Of a DNA stretch of 64,000 bases, positions 20,575 through 38,900 are shown in pieces. Origin of the DNA: Closterium sp. Naga37s-1 (taxonomy: Eukaryota > Streptophyta > Zygnematophyceae > Desmidiales > Closteriaceae); assembly GCA_947471745.1 (NCBI GenBank), contig CANJKZ010001153.1:596001-660000 (forward strand), written 5' to 3'. A program made the position numbers and the translations under genes. Every line of letters starts with the position of its first letter. Position 1 is the first letter of the stretch. The notes beneath the pieces were generated by a model that was given only the letters and a program-made list of their open reading frames with translations, did no database searches and had not been told where the DNA came from.

Positions 20575-23500
20575 TCACTTAGGCAGCACTCCTCCTTCCA
20601 GCTCCCTCAGCCGCAATTCACTCTCCACGTCCAGCACGGTCAGGCAGTCCAGAAGCTTCCTCGTCTCTTCCTGCAAACCCCAACAGAACGAGATAACGGA
20701 GGGCAGCACGAAGGGAGGAGGAGAGGCAGGCACTGAGGGATGCAATGCAATGTGGGTTTGGGCAGGGAGGAGGAGAGGCAGGCACTGAGGGATGCAATGC
20801 AATGTGGGTTTGGGCAGGGAGGAGGAGAGGCAGGCACTGAGGGATGCAATGCAATGTGGGTTTGGGCAGGGAGGAGGAGAGGCAGGCACTGAGGGATGCA
20901 ATGCAATGTGGGTTTGGGCAGGGAGGAGGAGAGGCAGGCACTGAGGGATGCAATGCAATGTGGGTTTGGGCAGGGAGGAGGAGAGGCAGGCACTGAGGGA
21001 TGCAATGCAATGTGGGTTTGGGCAGGGAGGAGGAGAGGCAGGCACTGAGGGATGCAATGCAATGTGGGTTTGGGCAGGGAGGAGGAGAGGCAGGCACTGA
21101 GGGATGCAATGCAATGTGGGTTTGGGCAGGGAGGAGGAGAGGCAGGCACTGAGGGATGCAATGCAATGCTGCTGATGTTCACAGATGACTTTTGAGGAGC
21201 CTCAAAACTTGCTGCTGATGTTCACGGATGTTTCTAGCATTCTGCACACGTGCAAACCTGGGAAGGCTTTTGTAACAATAGTAGGTCGTGTGCGAACGGC
21301 TCGTGTCTCACCTTCCTCCCACCTCTCCCTCTCCTCGCTCCCACCTCTCCCTCACTCTCCCTCACCTCTCTCTCACCTCACTCTCTCACCCCTCTCCCCT
21401 CTCACCCCTCTCACCTCTTTCACCCCTCTCAACCCTCTCATCCCTCACCCTTCTCACCCCACTCACACCTCCCATCCCTCTCTCTCATCTCTCTCACCCC
21501 TCTCACCTCTCACCCGTCTCACCTCCCTCACAGGCCTCAACCCCTCCCTTCACCTGTCGCGCTCGCTTCATCTGATCATTCGGGGTCAGCTGCCTGGGCA
21601 AGCGAAACGCACTCCCACCACTCCCATTGCCACTCGCAGCCACAGTTGCAAGGGGGAAGGACTGCGGAACCCACTCTCTCACATATCTACCACCTCTCAC
21701 CACCTCTCACCTCTCCAAATCTCACATTCTCCACTCTCCCTTCTCCTCTCATTTCTCTCGAGCAAGTCACCTGTCTCACCCCCCCCCCTTTTCTCACCTG
21801 TCGTGCTCGCTTCATCTGGTCGTTCGGCGTCAGTTGCCTGGGCAAGCGAAACGCACTCCCGCTGCTCCCACTGCCACTCGCAGCCACAGCTGCATGGGGC
21901 GACCCTAAGGGCGAGCCCCCCGCACTAGCAGAGCTGGCTCTAGATGAGCTCTTCAGCCGCTGCAACTCCTTGTTTGGCGTCACAAAGATTGAAAGAGGTG
22001 GCAGCGGAGACGGCACACCCATGAAAGAGGCCTCCCCTTCAGCTGCTCCTGCTCCTGCTCCTGCTCCTGCTGCTGCTGCTGCTGCTTCTGCGTTTCCATG
22101 CTCTGATGCAGAAGAGGGGTCTATCTGCGCTTCAAACTCGCGCCACACTTCGTCCAGGTCGCCCGATTCACCTCCGCTGGACCCCATCCTCTGCACACTC
22201 TCTTCCCCCAAGTCCTTCCGCTCTTCATGCCTATGCATCGCTGGATTCTCGTGCAACCCTTCCGCTTCCGCGTTCCCTCCCGCATCCCCATTGACCATCT
22301 CATCTAGAAGCCCTGCATTCTCCTCACCCTCCCCCTTCTCTTCCTCATCCCTCTTCTCCTCCCTCTTCTCCTCTCCGTTCTCCTGTTCCTTCTCGTCTCC
22401 GTTCTCCTCCCGCTCCCTCTCTCCCTTTTCCCCGCCCTCATCGTTTCCCCCCCCCTCCACCTGCGCCTCCACCTCATCCCCCGTCTTCTCCTCATCATCT
22501 CCCCCTTCCACTGTTTCCTCCTCTTCCCTTCTCTGCGCCTCCATCCTCCTCCCCTCCCTCTCCTGCCTTACCTCCTCTTTTTCGTCCTCCCCCGTCTCCA
22601 CTTTCTCCTCCCCCATCTCTTCGCCCTTCCCCTCATCCATCTCCGCTTCATTCACAGCTATGTCGCCCTCCCCCCTCTCGCCTCCCCCCTCTTCCCTTTT
22701 CTCCTTACTCCCCTCACCCTCCTCATCCGTCCCCTCCTTCCCCTCATTCCCCACTTCCTCTTCCGTCTTGACCAACCTCTCTTCCTCCTCCCTTCCCTTC
22801 CCCTCCTCCTCTCCTACCTTCTCCGCACGTCCACTCCCAAGCTCTGCAGCACTGCATGCCTCTCCCGCATGCTCGCTGCGTGCCTCATCCCCATCCTCAA
22901 CACAAGCTGTCCCATCCCCATGACATCCCAACGCTTCTTCTTCCACCAGCTCACCTCCTTCATCCCCCACACCCCTCTCAACCCCTTCACAGACCTCCTT
23001 GGAATCTTCAGCCCCCTCCATTCTCCCTGGTAACCTCATGTCCGACCCCCCCACGTCCATTCCGGCCATGTCCATCTCCTTTTCTGATAGTATCAAAGGT
23101 ACTCGGTCCTTCTCCTGATCTGATGCTGTGAATGCTTCTCTGTCTTTTTCATCATCACCCATCCTTTCGGCTACTGATTTTTGAGGCGCCTCAAAAATCC
23201 TTTCGGCTACTGAAAAGCCATCCTCCCCGCTGGTCTCTTGAAGGCTCTCGTCCTGCTCACCATTTTCCACCTTTTCACACCCTCCTCCTTCCTCCTCTTG
23301 CCCCCCTCTCGCCTTCTCCCCTTCACGCTCCTCTTCCACCTTCCCATCCCCATATCCCCCTTCGTATCCCTGCCTCTCTCCAACCCCCTCCCATCTCCCC
23401 GCTCCCATTTGCCCCCTTCCCATATCTCCTCCGCCCATTTCCCCTCCCCCCATCGCCTCTTCCCCCATTGCCCTTTCCCCCAACAGCTCATCCGCCACCC

Positions 23501-26500
23501 CCTCTTCCCCCAACAACTGCGCCCAATCGACATCAACCCCACCCACTCCTCCCGCCACTCCCATCCCCTCAAACCCTCCCATCCCTCCACCCTCTCCCCA
23601 TCCCCCTCCCCCTCCCTCTCCCCCTTCTTCCTCCCCCATCACAGCCATCCCCGCCTCCCACAACACCCCCAATTGCCTTCTGCACCGCTCTAACTCCCCT
23701 TCCAACCACTCCACCTCCTCCTGCTGCCTCTGCATGATCTGCCTCAGCACCTCCACCCTCTCCTCATCATAAACCGCCTTCTCCTCCAGAATCCGCTCCC
23801 GCTGCCGGGCGGCAAGGTGGGCGGCGGCTTTGTCCTCTTGCAGCCGGCGAATCAGCTCCATGCTGGCCTGGGCGGCACTGTCAGCCGCCGCCCGTTCCTG
23901 GTCTAGCTCACGTCTCAGCGAATCTACCAACTCCATTTCATGCTCCAATGCCCGACGTAACACAGCCAAATCATCCTCATCTTCATACTCGTCCCTTTCT
24001 TCCCCTTCCTCCTCCTCCTCCTCATCCGCTTCCCTCTCGTCTCCCTCTCCCTCCCCCTCCGAATCCCCGTTGTTCCTCCTCCTGCCGTGGCCTCTGCGAT
24101 TCTCCTTGGCCTGCTGCTGCAGCTGTCGCTTCAGCTGCCGCTGATGTTGCTTGAGTATCTTGAGAAACTTTGCCCGATCGATCACCTCCTCTTCCTTCTC
24201 CTCCCCCTCCCCGCTCTTGCCCTTCTCTCTCTCATCCTTCACCTCATGACGCAACCCCTGCTCCTCCTGCCCCTCCTGACGCATCTGCTCCTCCTGCTCC
24301 TCCTGCTCCTGTTCCTCCTGCTCCTGTTCCTCCTGTTCCTCTTGCTCCTCCTGCTCCTGCATCCCATGTTCAGTCGATGCAAGAAACTGCAGTTTCCGCC
24401 TTTGTCCCCCTTCCTCCTCTTCCTCCTCCCGTTTCTCCTCCGCCTTTCTACCTCTCCTCTCCACGCCCCATTCCCCATCACCTGTCACACTCTCGGCAGC
24501 ACCACCAACACATGTCGCTGCTGCCTCCAAAGTCGTCTGGGCCGTCACTCCTGTTTCCCCATCTTCTGCCACCCCATCTTCTCCCTCTAGTCGCTTAGTA
24601 TTCTCAGGGGAAACTACGCACGAGGTTTCACCTTCGCCCTCCCTACTCCCAGCGGTAGTTTCCCTTTCCACACTCGACCTGGCTCCCCTCTGCTCCCCCT
24701 TCTCCTCCTCCCCTTCCTCTTTCACCGAGCTCATTTGCCTTACCATCCTCCTTCTCCTCTCCTCCTCTCCACTGCCCCTCCCCTCCCCCTCCCCAGTCAC
24801 CATCCCCCCCTTCTCCTTCCCCTCTCCATTTTCCTTCTCACCAACCTCCTCCTCCTTTTCCTCCTCCTCTTCCTCCCCCTCCACCCGCTCTCCCTGCCCG
24901 CCCCTGCCCCCCCCGTGTCTCTCCATGAATCCAGACAGAAGGCTGAAGAGAGACGCCTCAGTCATGTGTCTGTATGACCGCCGTCCAGCCACCCTCAATC
25001 GCACGCCCCTGTCCCCTTTCGAACCACCACCACTGCCAGCAGCACCGCCAGCAGCACCGCCAGCAGCAACGGTAGAAGCACTGCCAGCGGAGGCAGCAGC
25101 GCCAGGCGAAATAAGCTCCGCTCCTCCTCCTCCCATCCACTGTCCTCCCCTCCCTGACCCCTTCCCAGGTGTTCTCCCAGGTGTTCGCCCAGGTGTCCTC
25201 CCAGGTACCCTGCGTCTCTCTAGTGGCAGGTGGAGGGTTGGAAGGACAAGGCCACGCCGAGCACCCATACCCTCTATAGCACCATCCGTTACAGTCACAG
25301 ATTCCGCAGTTTCTGCCACACGTCCCTCCGCTATAGTCGCACTTTCTGCAGTGCCACCCACCTCTCCTGAACCATCTCCTTCCTCTATAATCACGCTCTC
25401 CTGTGTACCAGCTCCGTCCCCTTCTGTACTCGTGCATTCCCCTGCAATACCTCCCTCCGTTATAGTCACACCTCCCTTTTCTCTCTCTATGATCACATCC
25501 GCCTCAGCACCTTCAGAGGCGGTCTGCTGTTCAGCCCACTGGGCTTCTTTGTCCGCATCTGCCTGAAGATCGCTCTGTAGGTCTGCAGAAACGCTCTCCT
25601 GCGTTTCTGCCAGCAGCGTTTCATTAGAATCCTTCACAACAGAGGCAACACCACCACCACCGACAACAGCAGCAGCAGCGGCAGCAGTACCAGCGCAAGC
25701 ATCACCAGAACCACCAGCACTATCACCACCACTATCAGCGTCACTAACACCAGCATCACCAACACTAGCAACCTTCCCATTCGCACCCAAATTTGCAAAC
25801 CATACAGCTGAACTTTCTCCCGGGCCCGATATCATCCCTGGCGCTCCCTCCTCTTGCCTAAACTCCTCTGCCCTCACCCCCCTGCCTCTCCTCCACTCCC
25901 CTTCCATCTCCTCCCTCTCCTTTCCCCACGCACTCAGAAGCGCACTTACCAACTCTTCCCTCCTCTCCCCTCTCCTCTCCTCCTCGTCTCTCCTCAAATG
26001 CTCCACCACTGTTTGTGCCAACCCCTCATACCCCTCCTCCCTCTCCTCCTCTCTCTCCCTCCCTCTCTCCCTCTCTCTCTCCCGCTCGCCCTCCCCCTCT
26101 CTCTCCTTCTCCCTCATTCTCTCCTCCAGCACCTGCTGCGCCAATTCCCGCCCGAGTTCTCTCAGTTCAGTAACCTTCGTTACAGTCACCAGCTGCTCCA
26201 CTCGTTGCAGCCACGCCTCTCTCTCCCTCCCCCACTCCTTCATTACCCTCTGGACCAAATCCTCTTGCTCTTGCTTCCGCTTCCCCTCCTTTACCTCCTC
26301 TTCCTGCTGTTGCTCGTGGTGATGCTGCTTCTCCTCCTCCTTTACCTCCTCTTCCTGCTGTTGCTCGTGTTGCTGCTGCTCCTCCTCCTTTGCCTCCTCT
26401 TCCTTCTGCTGCTGCTCCTGCTCCTGCTCCTGCTGCTGCTCCTGCTCCTTCTCCTGCTGCAGCCTCAGATCATCCTGTTTGTTCTGCGTCAGCAACGCCG

Positions 26501-27404
26501 ACAGTTTCCCAACCAGCTCACCCACCAACGCCGCCCTCTCTTCCGCCCTCTCTTGCGCCCTCTCTTGCGCCCTCTCTTGCTCCCTCTCCTGTCTCATCCT
26601 CTTTTCCTCCAACTTTCGCTCCTCTTCCTCCTCCTCCCTTACCAATTTCGCTCTCCTATTAATCTCCTCCATTCCGTCACCTCTCCCTCCCTCGTCCTCC
26701 TCTCCCTTTCCACTCGCCTCCTCCTGTTTGCTGTCTCCCTCTACCATCGTCTTATTCTCCGTATTCTCCCTTCTCCCTTTCCTCTCCCCATTCTCACTCC
26801 TCCCCTCAACCACACCGGATACGACCTCCACCAGTTCCTCCCGCATCTTTACCACTTCTGCTGAAACCACCTGAACCACCTCCGCTGAAAGCACCTGGAG
26901 AAACTCCTGCTCGTCAGAGGCCTTCCCACGTTCGCTGCTGCAGCACGGCCTGACGTCACCTGCCGTGCTGTTGATTGGGATTTCCAGACTGAATGTGACG
27001 TCATCGTCGTTTTTAGCAAGCACGGTGACGTCATCAGCGGTAGTTGTTCTTATCGCGTCCACGGGCTTATCTTGAGGCGGTTCAGCGGGCAGTGAAGACA
27101 CCTTCGCGGAATTTTCGGTTCTCAGGTAGTCGTTTTGTCCTTCAGTCGCACGAGTCTCGGAAGGTTCGCGATCGAATGACACGTGGCGAAAACATAGCCT
27201 CGCCACGTGTAACAGCCAGATTGCAGCGGCGCCGCAAGCAGCGCGAGCGAGGAGGAGAGCCGCGAAGAGGAACTGGATAAACTCGTCGACGACTGAGGGG
27301 GAAGAGGACGGGTCCCATGGCGACGAGTAAAACGCGATTCGAACGGCTGGCAGGCTTACGACATTGGCGACATTGACGGCGGTGACGGCGTTGAGTTGAT
27401 GCAT
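20575..27404 (-). CDS. GTD-binding (Zein-binding, DUF593) domain protein, MyoB-like myosin receptor candidate
   Basis: Two exons: 27404-21798 (1,869 codons) and 20670-20575 (31 codons plus stop), together 1,900 residues. Near the N-terminus is a hydrophobic segment (FIQFLFAALLLARAACGAAA), a probable membrane anchor as in plant MyoB proteins. About residues 1143-1240 form the GTD-binding domain: LRRALEHEMELVDSLRREL, ELIRRLQEDKAAAHLAARQ, EEKAVYDEERVEVLRQ. This coiled coil binds the globular tail of class XI myosins in land plants. The rest is very acidic, Glu/Lys/Gln-rich low complexity with coiled-coil character. It is about twice or more the length of typical Arabidopsis members. A 24-bp palindrome inserted in frame at 23176-23199 encodes IFEAPQKS. 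Myosin binding and vesicle transport are inferred from the family. Confidence 0.85.
20700..21170 (-). repeat. 52-bp minisatellite in the MyoB-like intron
   Basis: About nine units, near-identical, begin shortly upstream of the terminal exon's acceptor in transcription order. Each contains GATGCAATGCAATGTGGG. The 52-bp period leaves all three minus frames open, creating false ORFs. Confidence 0.9.
21168..21230. repeat. Palindrome-bridged duplication
   Basis: Two copies of TGCTGCTGATGTTCAC(A/G)GATG flank TTTTGAGGAGCCTCAAAA (about 21189-21207), whose arms are perfect around an AG centre. Confidence 0.8.
21548..21665 (-). repeat. Partial copy of MyoB-like exon 1 end plus donor
   Basis: Repeats the last ~37 codons of exon 1 (FRLPRQLTPNDQMKRARQ) and the donor, 250 bp downstream of the intact exon end in transcription order. 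Confidence 0.85.
23161..23213. repeat. Palindrome insertion with exact 17-bp flanking duplication, in coding sequence
   Basis: ATCCTTTCGGCTACTGA occurs at 23161-23177 and again at 23197-23213. Between and overlapping them is the perfect palindrome 23176-23199. The net gain is 36 bp, so the reading frame is kept. Confidence 0.9.
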
Positions 27405-28341
27405 TGATAGGATTTACGGTCTGCGACAATCCGTCTGCGACAATCTGTCTTCTTTAGCCCTATTGGGAGAAAACAGACATAAGACAACAGCAAGTTGCAA
27501 CTTGCGAGCGTTCACGCACTACCCCGTGGATTGCAGCCGTCGCGCGCTTCCATTGTTCGACCGACAAGCACGGATGACGATGCAGCAGGAGAAAACAGCA
27601 GCAAGGAAACTATTCAGGAAGAAAGGAGCGGGAGGAAGGAAGGAGTGGGAGGAAGGCGAGGGTAGGAATGAGTGAATGCGAGATGGAGAGTGAGAAGTGA
27701 GTGAGAAGGACTGTGGTGGCTATGTTGCATTGCACTGGACTGAGGTAAAGACCAACTGAGGTCAAGAAATCCGGCAGACGAAGCAGAACAAGTGAGGAGA
27801 AAGAGAGGAACAGAAGCACCGAACACTAACGCATCAAACCGTAGCATTTGCTTCTACCACCATTCCCGCCAGTTTTGATTTCCCGTTGGGGGTGTACTAG
27901 CCTGAGGCGTTTGCAGGAGCTGTTGCGGAGATTCGCAATTTTTCGTTGACGGTGTTACAGTCCTCACGAAGGACGACGACTGCGGGCGATTATGGAGTCT
28001 GGGTTCCACCATTCGACAGCTTCTAGTGTGGTTACGTAGGGCCCATGCGACTGGCTGACACTAGTGCTACCATATCCGTGCGAACACCGTGGAGGCAATG
28101 CAAGAGGCGTGCGACAATGTGGACAATGTGTTCATCTAGTCGCGATGTCTCGGATTGGAGATCGTCGCACGAAGCATGCGACCTTCGGACGTGGCTGCAC
28201 GAAACAAGGGTGCTTTACGAGAATAGAAGCTCGATAAGATTGCAGTGACCAATGTGTCTAAGCATGTTACATACAAAACATTTTATTCTCATCATCTTTA
28301 CAGTACAAGGTCTCGAAGGGACTCTTCAAACCCCTTCCATA
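27405..28341. other. Intergenic region
   Basis: Lies between the 5' end of the MyoB-like gene and the 3' end of ALB3, both on the minus strand. It should hold the MyoB-like promoter and the ALB3 3' UTR. I see no conserved ORF, RNA gene or clear repeat. Confidence 0.5.
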
Positions 28342-34600
<6,259 letters not shown>

Positions 34601-35967
34601 GGCGCCGAAAATCGACGAGCGACGAGAACTGCGGCAGACGTCGAGTCGATCGGACTAAGTGACCTAATGCAGTGCTGCAGGTATACCAGCAGCTGCGCTT
34701 GGGCTACCTTGCTCACTGCTAGGTATGTTCACCCTGGGGTGGGGGCCAGTGAAAGAAGAAACCGAATCAGGTCACATACAGGTCACACAGGATTCCCTCC
34801 CATCCCACCCACCACAGCCCAGCAGGAATCCAGTGGAGGCATCTGGTAACTTCTAGGGGAGGGGAGCTGGCATGGCATTCACTCTGAATGCCTGAATCGC
34901 TTTTGACGTAAGCGTCTATTGGATGCGTGACACGTGTGCACGCCAGATAAGGGTCTTGAAAGCCAATGACACGTGGCTGTATTGCGTCTATGCTGCTTCT
35001 TTATTGTCACATTGAGAGATACACCTGGAAATGTGACAATGTTTGCCATACTGTACTGTACTTCCCTTGTCTTACGCAGGCAAGCTGCAGCACAATCGTG
35101 GATGTAGTTTCTCCATCGCAAATTGTGGCAATCTACGATGAAGCCACGTGCATGTCCGGATCTAGCGCTGGTTGGAAGGCTTGATGCGCTATTTGTGGGA
35201 GAAGGATCTCCGATTGGTTAAAAAAGATCAGTGAACCTCACCACGACCTTCGGAGCTTTTCGTGTGCTGCCAGCTGAACCACTTTTGAGTGACTTGTGTG
35301 TCAAGGAAGCGAAGCCGTTGCCCAATCAATGATATCCACGACACCGCTCAGGAAGCTCGTTAACCGCTAGCCGGCGGTTTCGTATTCCGTGTTTTTATCG
35401 TCCAGGAGGTCCGTTTTCGGTGTACGACGTTTCTGGTGTCGTCCAGATTCATCCAAGCGGCACATCCGAACGAAAGCATTTCAAGTCGCAAGAAACGTCG
35501 TAACAGCCATGGTGATTCCCAAGGTTGCCGTATAAAGTTCCGTTGCCCAGAGAGTTCACGAGAAAGTTACCAGCTCTTGAAAGCACATCAAAATATCGCC
35601 TTGCTTCGCTGCATTCATACACAAGTCAGTTGCTGCTGAGCAGAACAAAGCCCGTGTGCGTCAGTCATAATCAAATTCTTCCTTTGTCATTCTACTTTGT
35701 TCTTCTCCACGTTAGCACGGTTCCCTTCTGCCGAGGAACCTTTCGTGTTTCGACTCCAAGTCACGACTCCCAAGTCACATCTGTTTCAGGGGGCTATTCG
35801 TGCTTACCGCGGACAAGGTACTTGCATGTGGTTCAGAATTCGGGTTTCCGGCTTGTGAAACTGTGTCTGCAGCTGTTTCCCCCTTTCACTAAATTCGGAC
35901 CCCCTATCGCTGTCTTCTGCTCTCAAACTCCAGACCCTGTTTGCGTGCTTCTAAGCGCATAGTCGGA
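34601..35967. promoter_or_regulatory. Region between divergent ALB3 and clpC starts
   Basis: 1,367 bp between the ATG of ALB3 (minus) and the ATG of clpC (plus). It must contain both promoters and 5' UTRs. Several CACGTG-like elements occur (for example near 34932 and 34970), typical of light-regulated plant promoters, but their function is inferred only. No ORF is supported. Confidence 0.5.
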
Positions 35968-38900
35968 ATGGCTGGAGCTATCGCTCAGTCGTCGCTCGTC
36001 TCCGCGAGCGTGGTCCTTCATGGCGGTAACAAGTCTTCTCGACGCTCGCGGCGCCCGTCGTCAACCGTCGCCAGCGTCGCAGCCCCTCGTTCGCTTCAAT
36101 CATTCACGGGACTAAGGCGTCCCGGCCAAGCTGACGTGACACTCAGGGGCTCTCCATCGTTGGCAGCGATAGTTGCGAAGCAGACGAAAGCCGGCTCGTC
36201 CGGCGCCGCCAAACGCGGCGTCGCTGTCGCCATGTTCGAGCGCTTCACAGAGAAGGTATCAGGCCGTTGACCCCAGAGTTCGCTTATGAGTCACTCCGCG
36301 TGTGCTCCACGGAGAACGTTCTCGGCTCTTGAATTCTAAGTTGAAAAAAGAGTCACTTAGAGGTTTCAGGATTACACGCGGAGCGGCTTGATTACTCAAG
36401 ATTCGGATTCGTTTTCTTTTTATGTCGTCGATGTTTAACTTGGGACCTGCGCTGCCGATTGCTGCTGACCACTTCGATTCCGTCGGTCAGCCACCAAGCT
36501 ACTCGGGTTCCTATCTCTCCCTCCCTCTCGTCGCCCGTCGCAGGCCATCAAGGTTATCATGCTCGCGCAGGAGGAGGCGCGGCGTCTCGGACGCAACTTC
36601 GTGGGCACGGAGCGTGAGTGGACTCAAACAAGTCGTGTGAAACGTTCTCACTTCCCCATCCCTCTCATCCCCCGTCGCAGGCCATCGAAGTGATCATGCT
36701 CGCGCAGGAGGAGGCGCGGCGCCTGGGCCACAACTTCGTCGGCACGGAGCAGATTCTCCAGTCGACTCAAAATTTGCTCTTAACGTCCTCACCTCCCCAT
36801 CCCATCACTCGTCCATCGCAGGCGATCAAGGTGATCATGCTCGCGCAGGAGGAGGCGCGGCGGCTCGGACACAACTTCGTGGGCACGGAGCAGATCCTCC
36901 TGGGGCTCATCGGCGAGGGCACGGGGATCGCCGCCAAGGTGCTCAAGTCGCTGGGCGTCAATCTCAAGGAGGCGCGCGTCGAGGTCGAGAAGATCATCGG
37001 CCGCGGCTCGGGGTTTGTGGCCGTTGAGATCCCGTTCACGCCGCGCGCGAAGCGCGTGCTGGAGCTGTCGCTGGAGGAGGCGCGGCAGCTGGGGCATAAT
37101 TACATCGGCACGGAGCATCTGCTGCTGGGCCTCCTCCGCGAGGGCTAGGGGGTGTCCGCGCGCGTGCTTGAGAACCTCGGCGCCGACCCTGGGAATATCC
37201 GCTCGCAGGTAAAGAGGAGGGTGTCTTTCTTGTGTGCGTTTGATTGAATATAGCTGGAGAATTTGCAGTCGCGCTTCACAGGCGATCCGCATGGTATCCT
37301 ATCTGAACCACTTTCTGCAGTGAAATTGATTGTGGTCATTTAAACAAAAGTCAGATATCTCTGGTGGCAGGTGATCCGCATGGTATTCTGTCTGAACCAC
37401 TCGCTGCACTGAAATTGATTGCTTCAAGAGACGTTAACTGAGTCGGATATTTCTGGTGGCAGGTGATCCGTATGGTGGGCGAGAGTGCGGAGGCCGTGGG
37501 CGCCGGCGTGGGCGGTGGCAGCAGTGGCAATTCCAAGATGCCAACGCTGGAGGAGTATGGCACCAACCTCACCAAGCTTGCTGAGGACGTGAGTCAATCT
37601 GATCTCGCTTGGGGCGCTGGTGCTGGTGTGTTCTGAGTGAACTCGAGAAACACCTAGGCAGCAACGTCAACTCCAAGATGCCCGCGCTGGATGAGTATGG
37701 CACCAACCACTAAGATTGCCGAGGGCGAGAGATGAGTGCATGTGCTCATGTTTATAATGGGACACCAATACGATTTGAAAACGAGAGAAGCAAAGTACGA
37801 GACGGTGGCTCTAGTGAGTCATCCAGAGCTCGACTCCTTACCTCTCCCTCCCTCTTCTCCCCTCCATCCCCTCCTCTTCCCCCTCCCCCCTCTTCCCTCT
37901 TCCTAATGTCACTTCGCTTCTGCAGGGCAAGTTGGATCCAGTGGTGGGGCGTGTGGCACAGATCGAGCGAGTCACCCAGATCCTGGGTCGCCGCACCAAG
38001 AACAACCCCTGCCTCATTGGCGAGCCGGGCGTGGGCAAGACCGCCATTGCTGAGGGCCTCGCACAGCGGATTGCTTCTGGAGACGTGCCTGAGACGCTGG
38101 AGGGGAAGAAGGTGAGAGTGTGGTGGCTGGCAGGATGAGTGCTCGGTAACCAGGGAGGAAGTTGATGTGACTTTTGAGAATTCTCAAAAGTCACATCAGG
38201 ATGAGTGTTCCGCAACCAGGGAGAGATTTCTCGGGGAATGAGAATGTTGATATGGCATGTTCTGACTGTAGGGGCGTGGTGCGGTGGTTTTCAAAGGAAC
38301 AATTCATTTTTCAAGATCGCATTCCCCTTTTCCCCCGCTTTCCCACAGGTCGTTACCCTAGACATGGGTCTACTGGCGGCAGGGACATGGTCCTTTGAGG
38401 AACGTTGTAAAGAAGATGATGGACGAGATCAAGCAGGCGGACGCTTATCGACGAGGTGCACACGCTCATCGAGGCCCAACCTCATCACTCCCTTTCCCCC
38501 TCCGCTCTTCCCTTCCTCTCCTCCCGTCCTGCCCCCTGGCCCCCCGCCCCACCTCCCCTGGTCCTACAGGTCGTGACACTAGACATGGGTCTGCTTGTCG
38601 CCGGGACAAAGTACCGTGGAGAATTCGAGGAGCGGCTGAAGAAGCTGATGGACGAGATCAAGCAGGCGGACGACATCATCCTCTTCATCGATGAGGTGCA
38701 CACGCTCATCGGCGCGGGGGCCGCCGAGGGCGCAATCGACGCAGCCAACATCTTAAAGCCCGCCATGGCGCGAGGGGAGCTGCAGTGCATCGGCGCGACG
38801 ACGATTGACGAGTACAGGAAGCACATTGAGAAGGACCCGGCGCTCGAGAGGCGGTTCCAGCCGGTGCAGGTGCCGGAGCCGACCGTGGATGAGACGATTC

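Noticed and set aside
20575..21182. Three overlapping ~180-residue minus-strand ORFs (CIPQCLPLLLPAQTH repeats)
   Set aside because: Pure translation of the 52-bp intronic minisatellite; only the terminal 31 codons belong to a gene.
21250..26874. Long plus-strand Ser/Pro/Leu-rich ORFs opposite the MyoB-like exon
   Set aside because: They are antisense shadows of an acidic, low-complexity coding exon.
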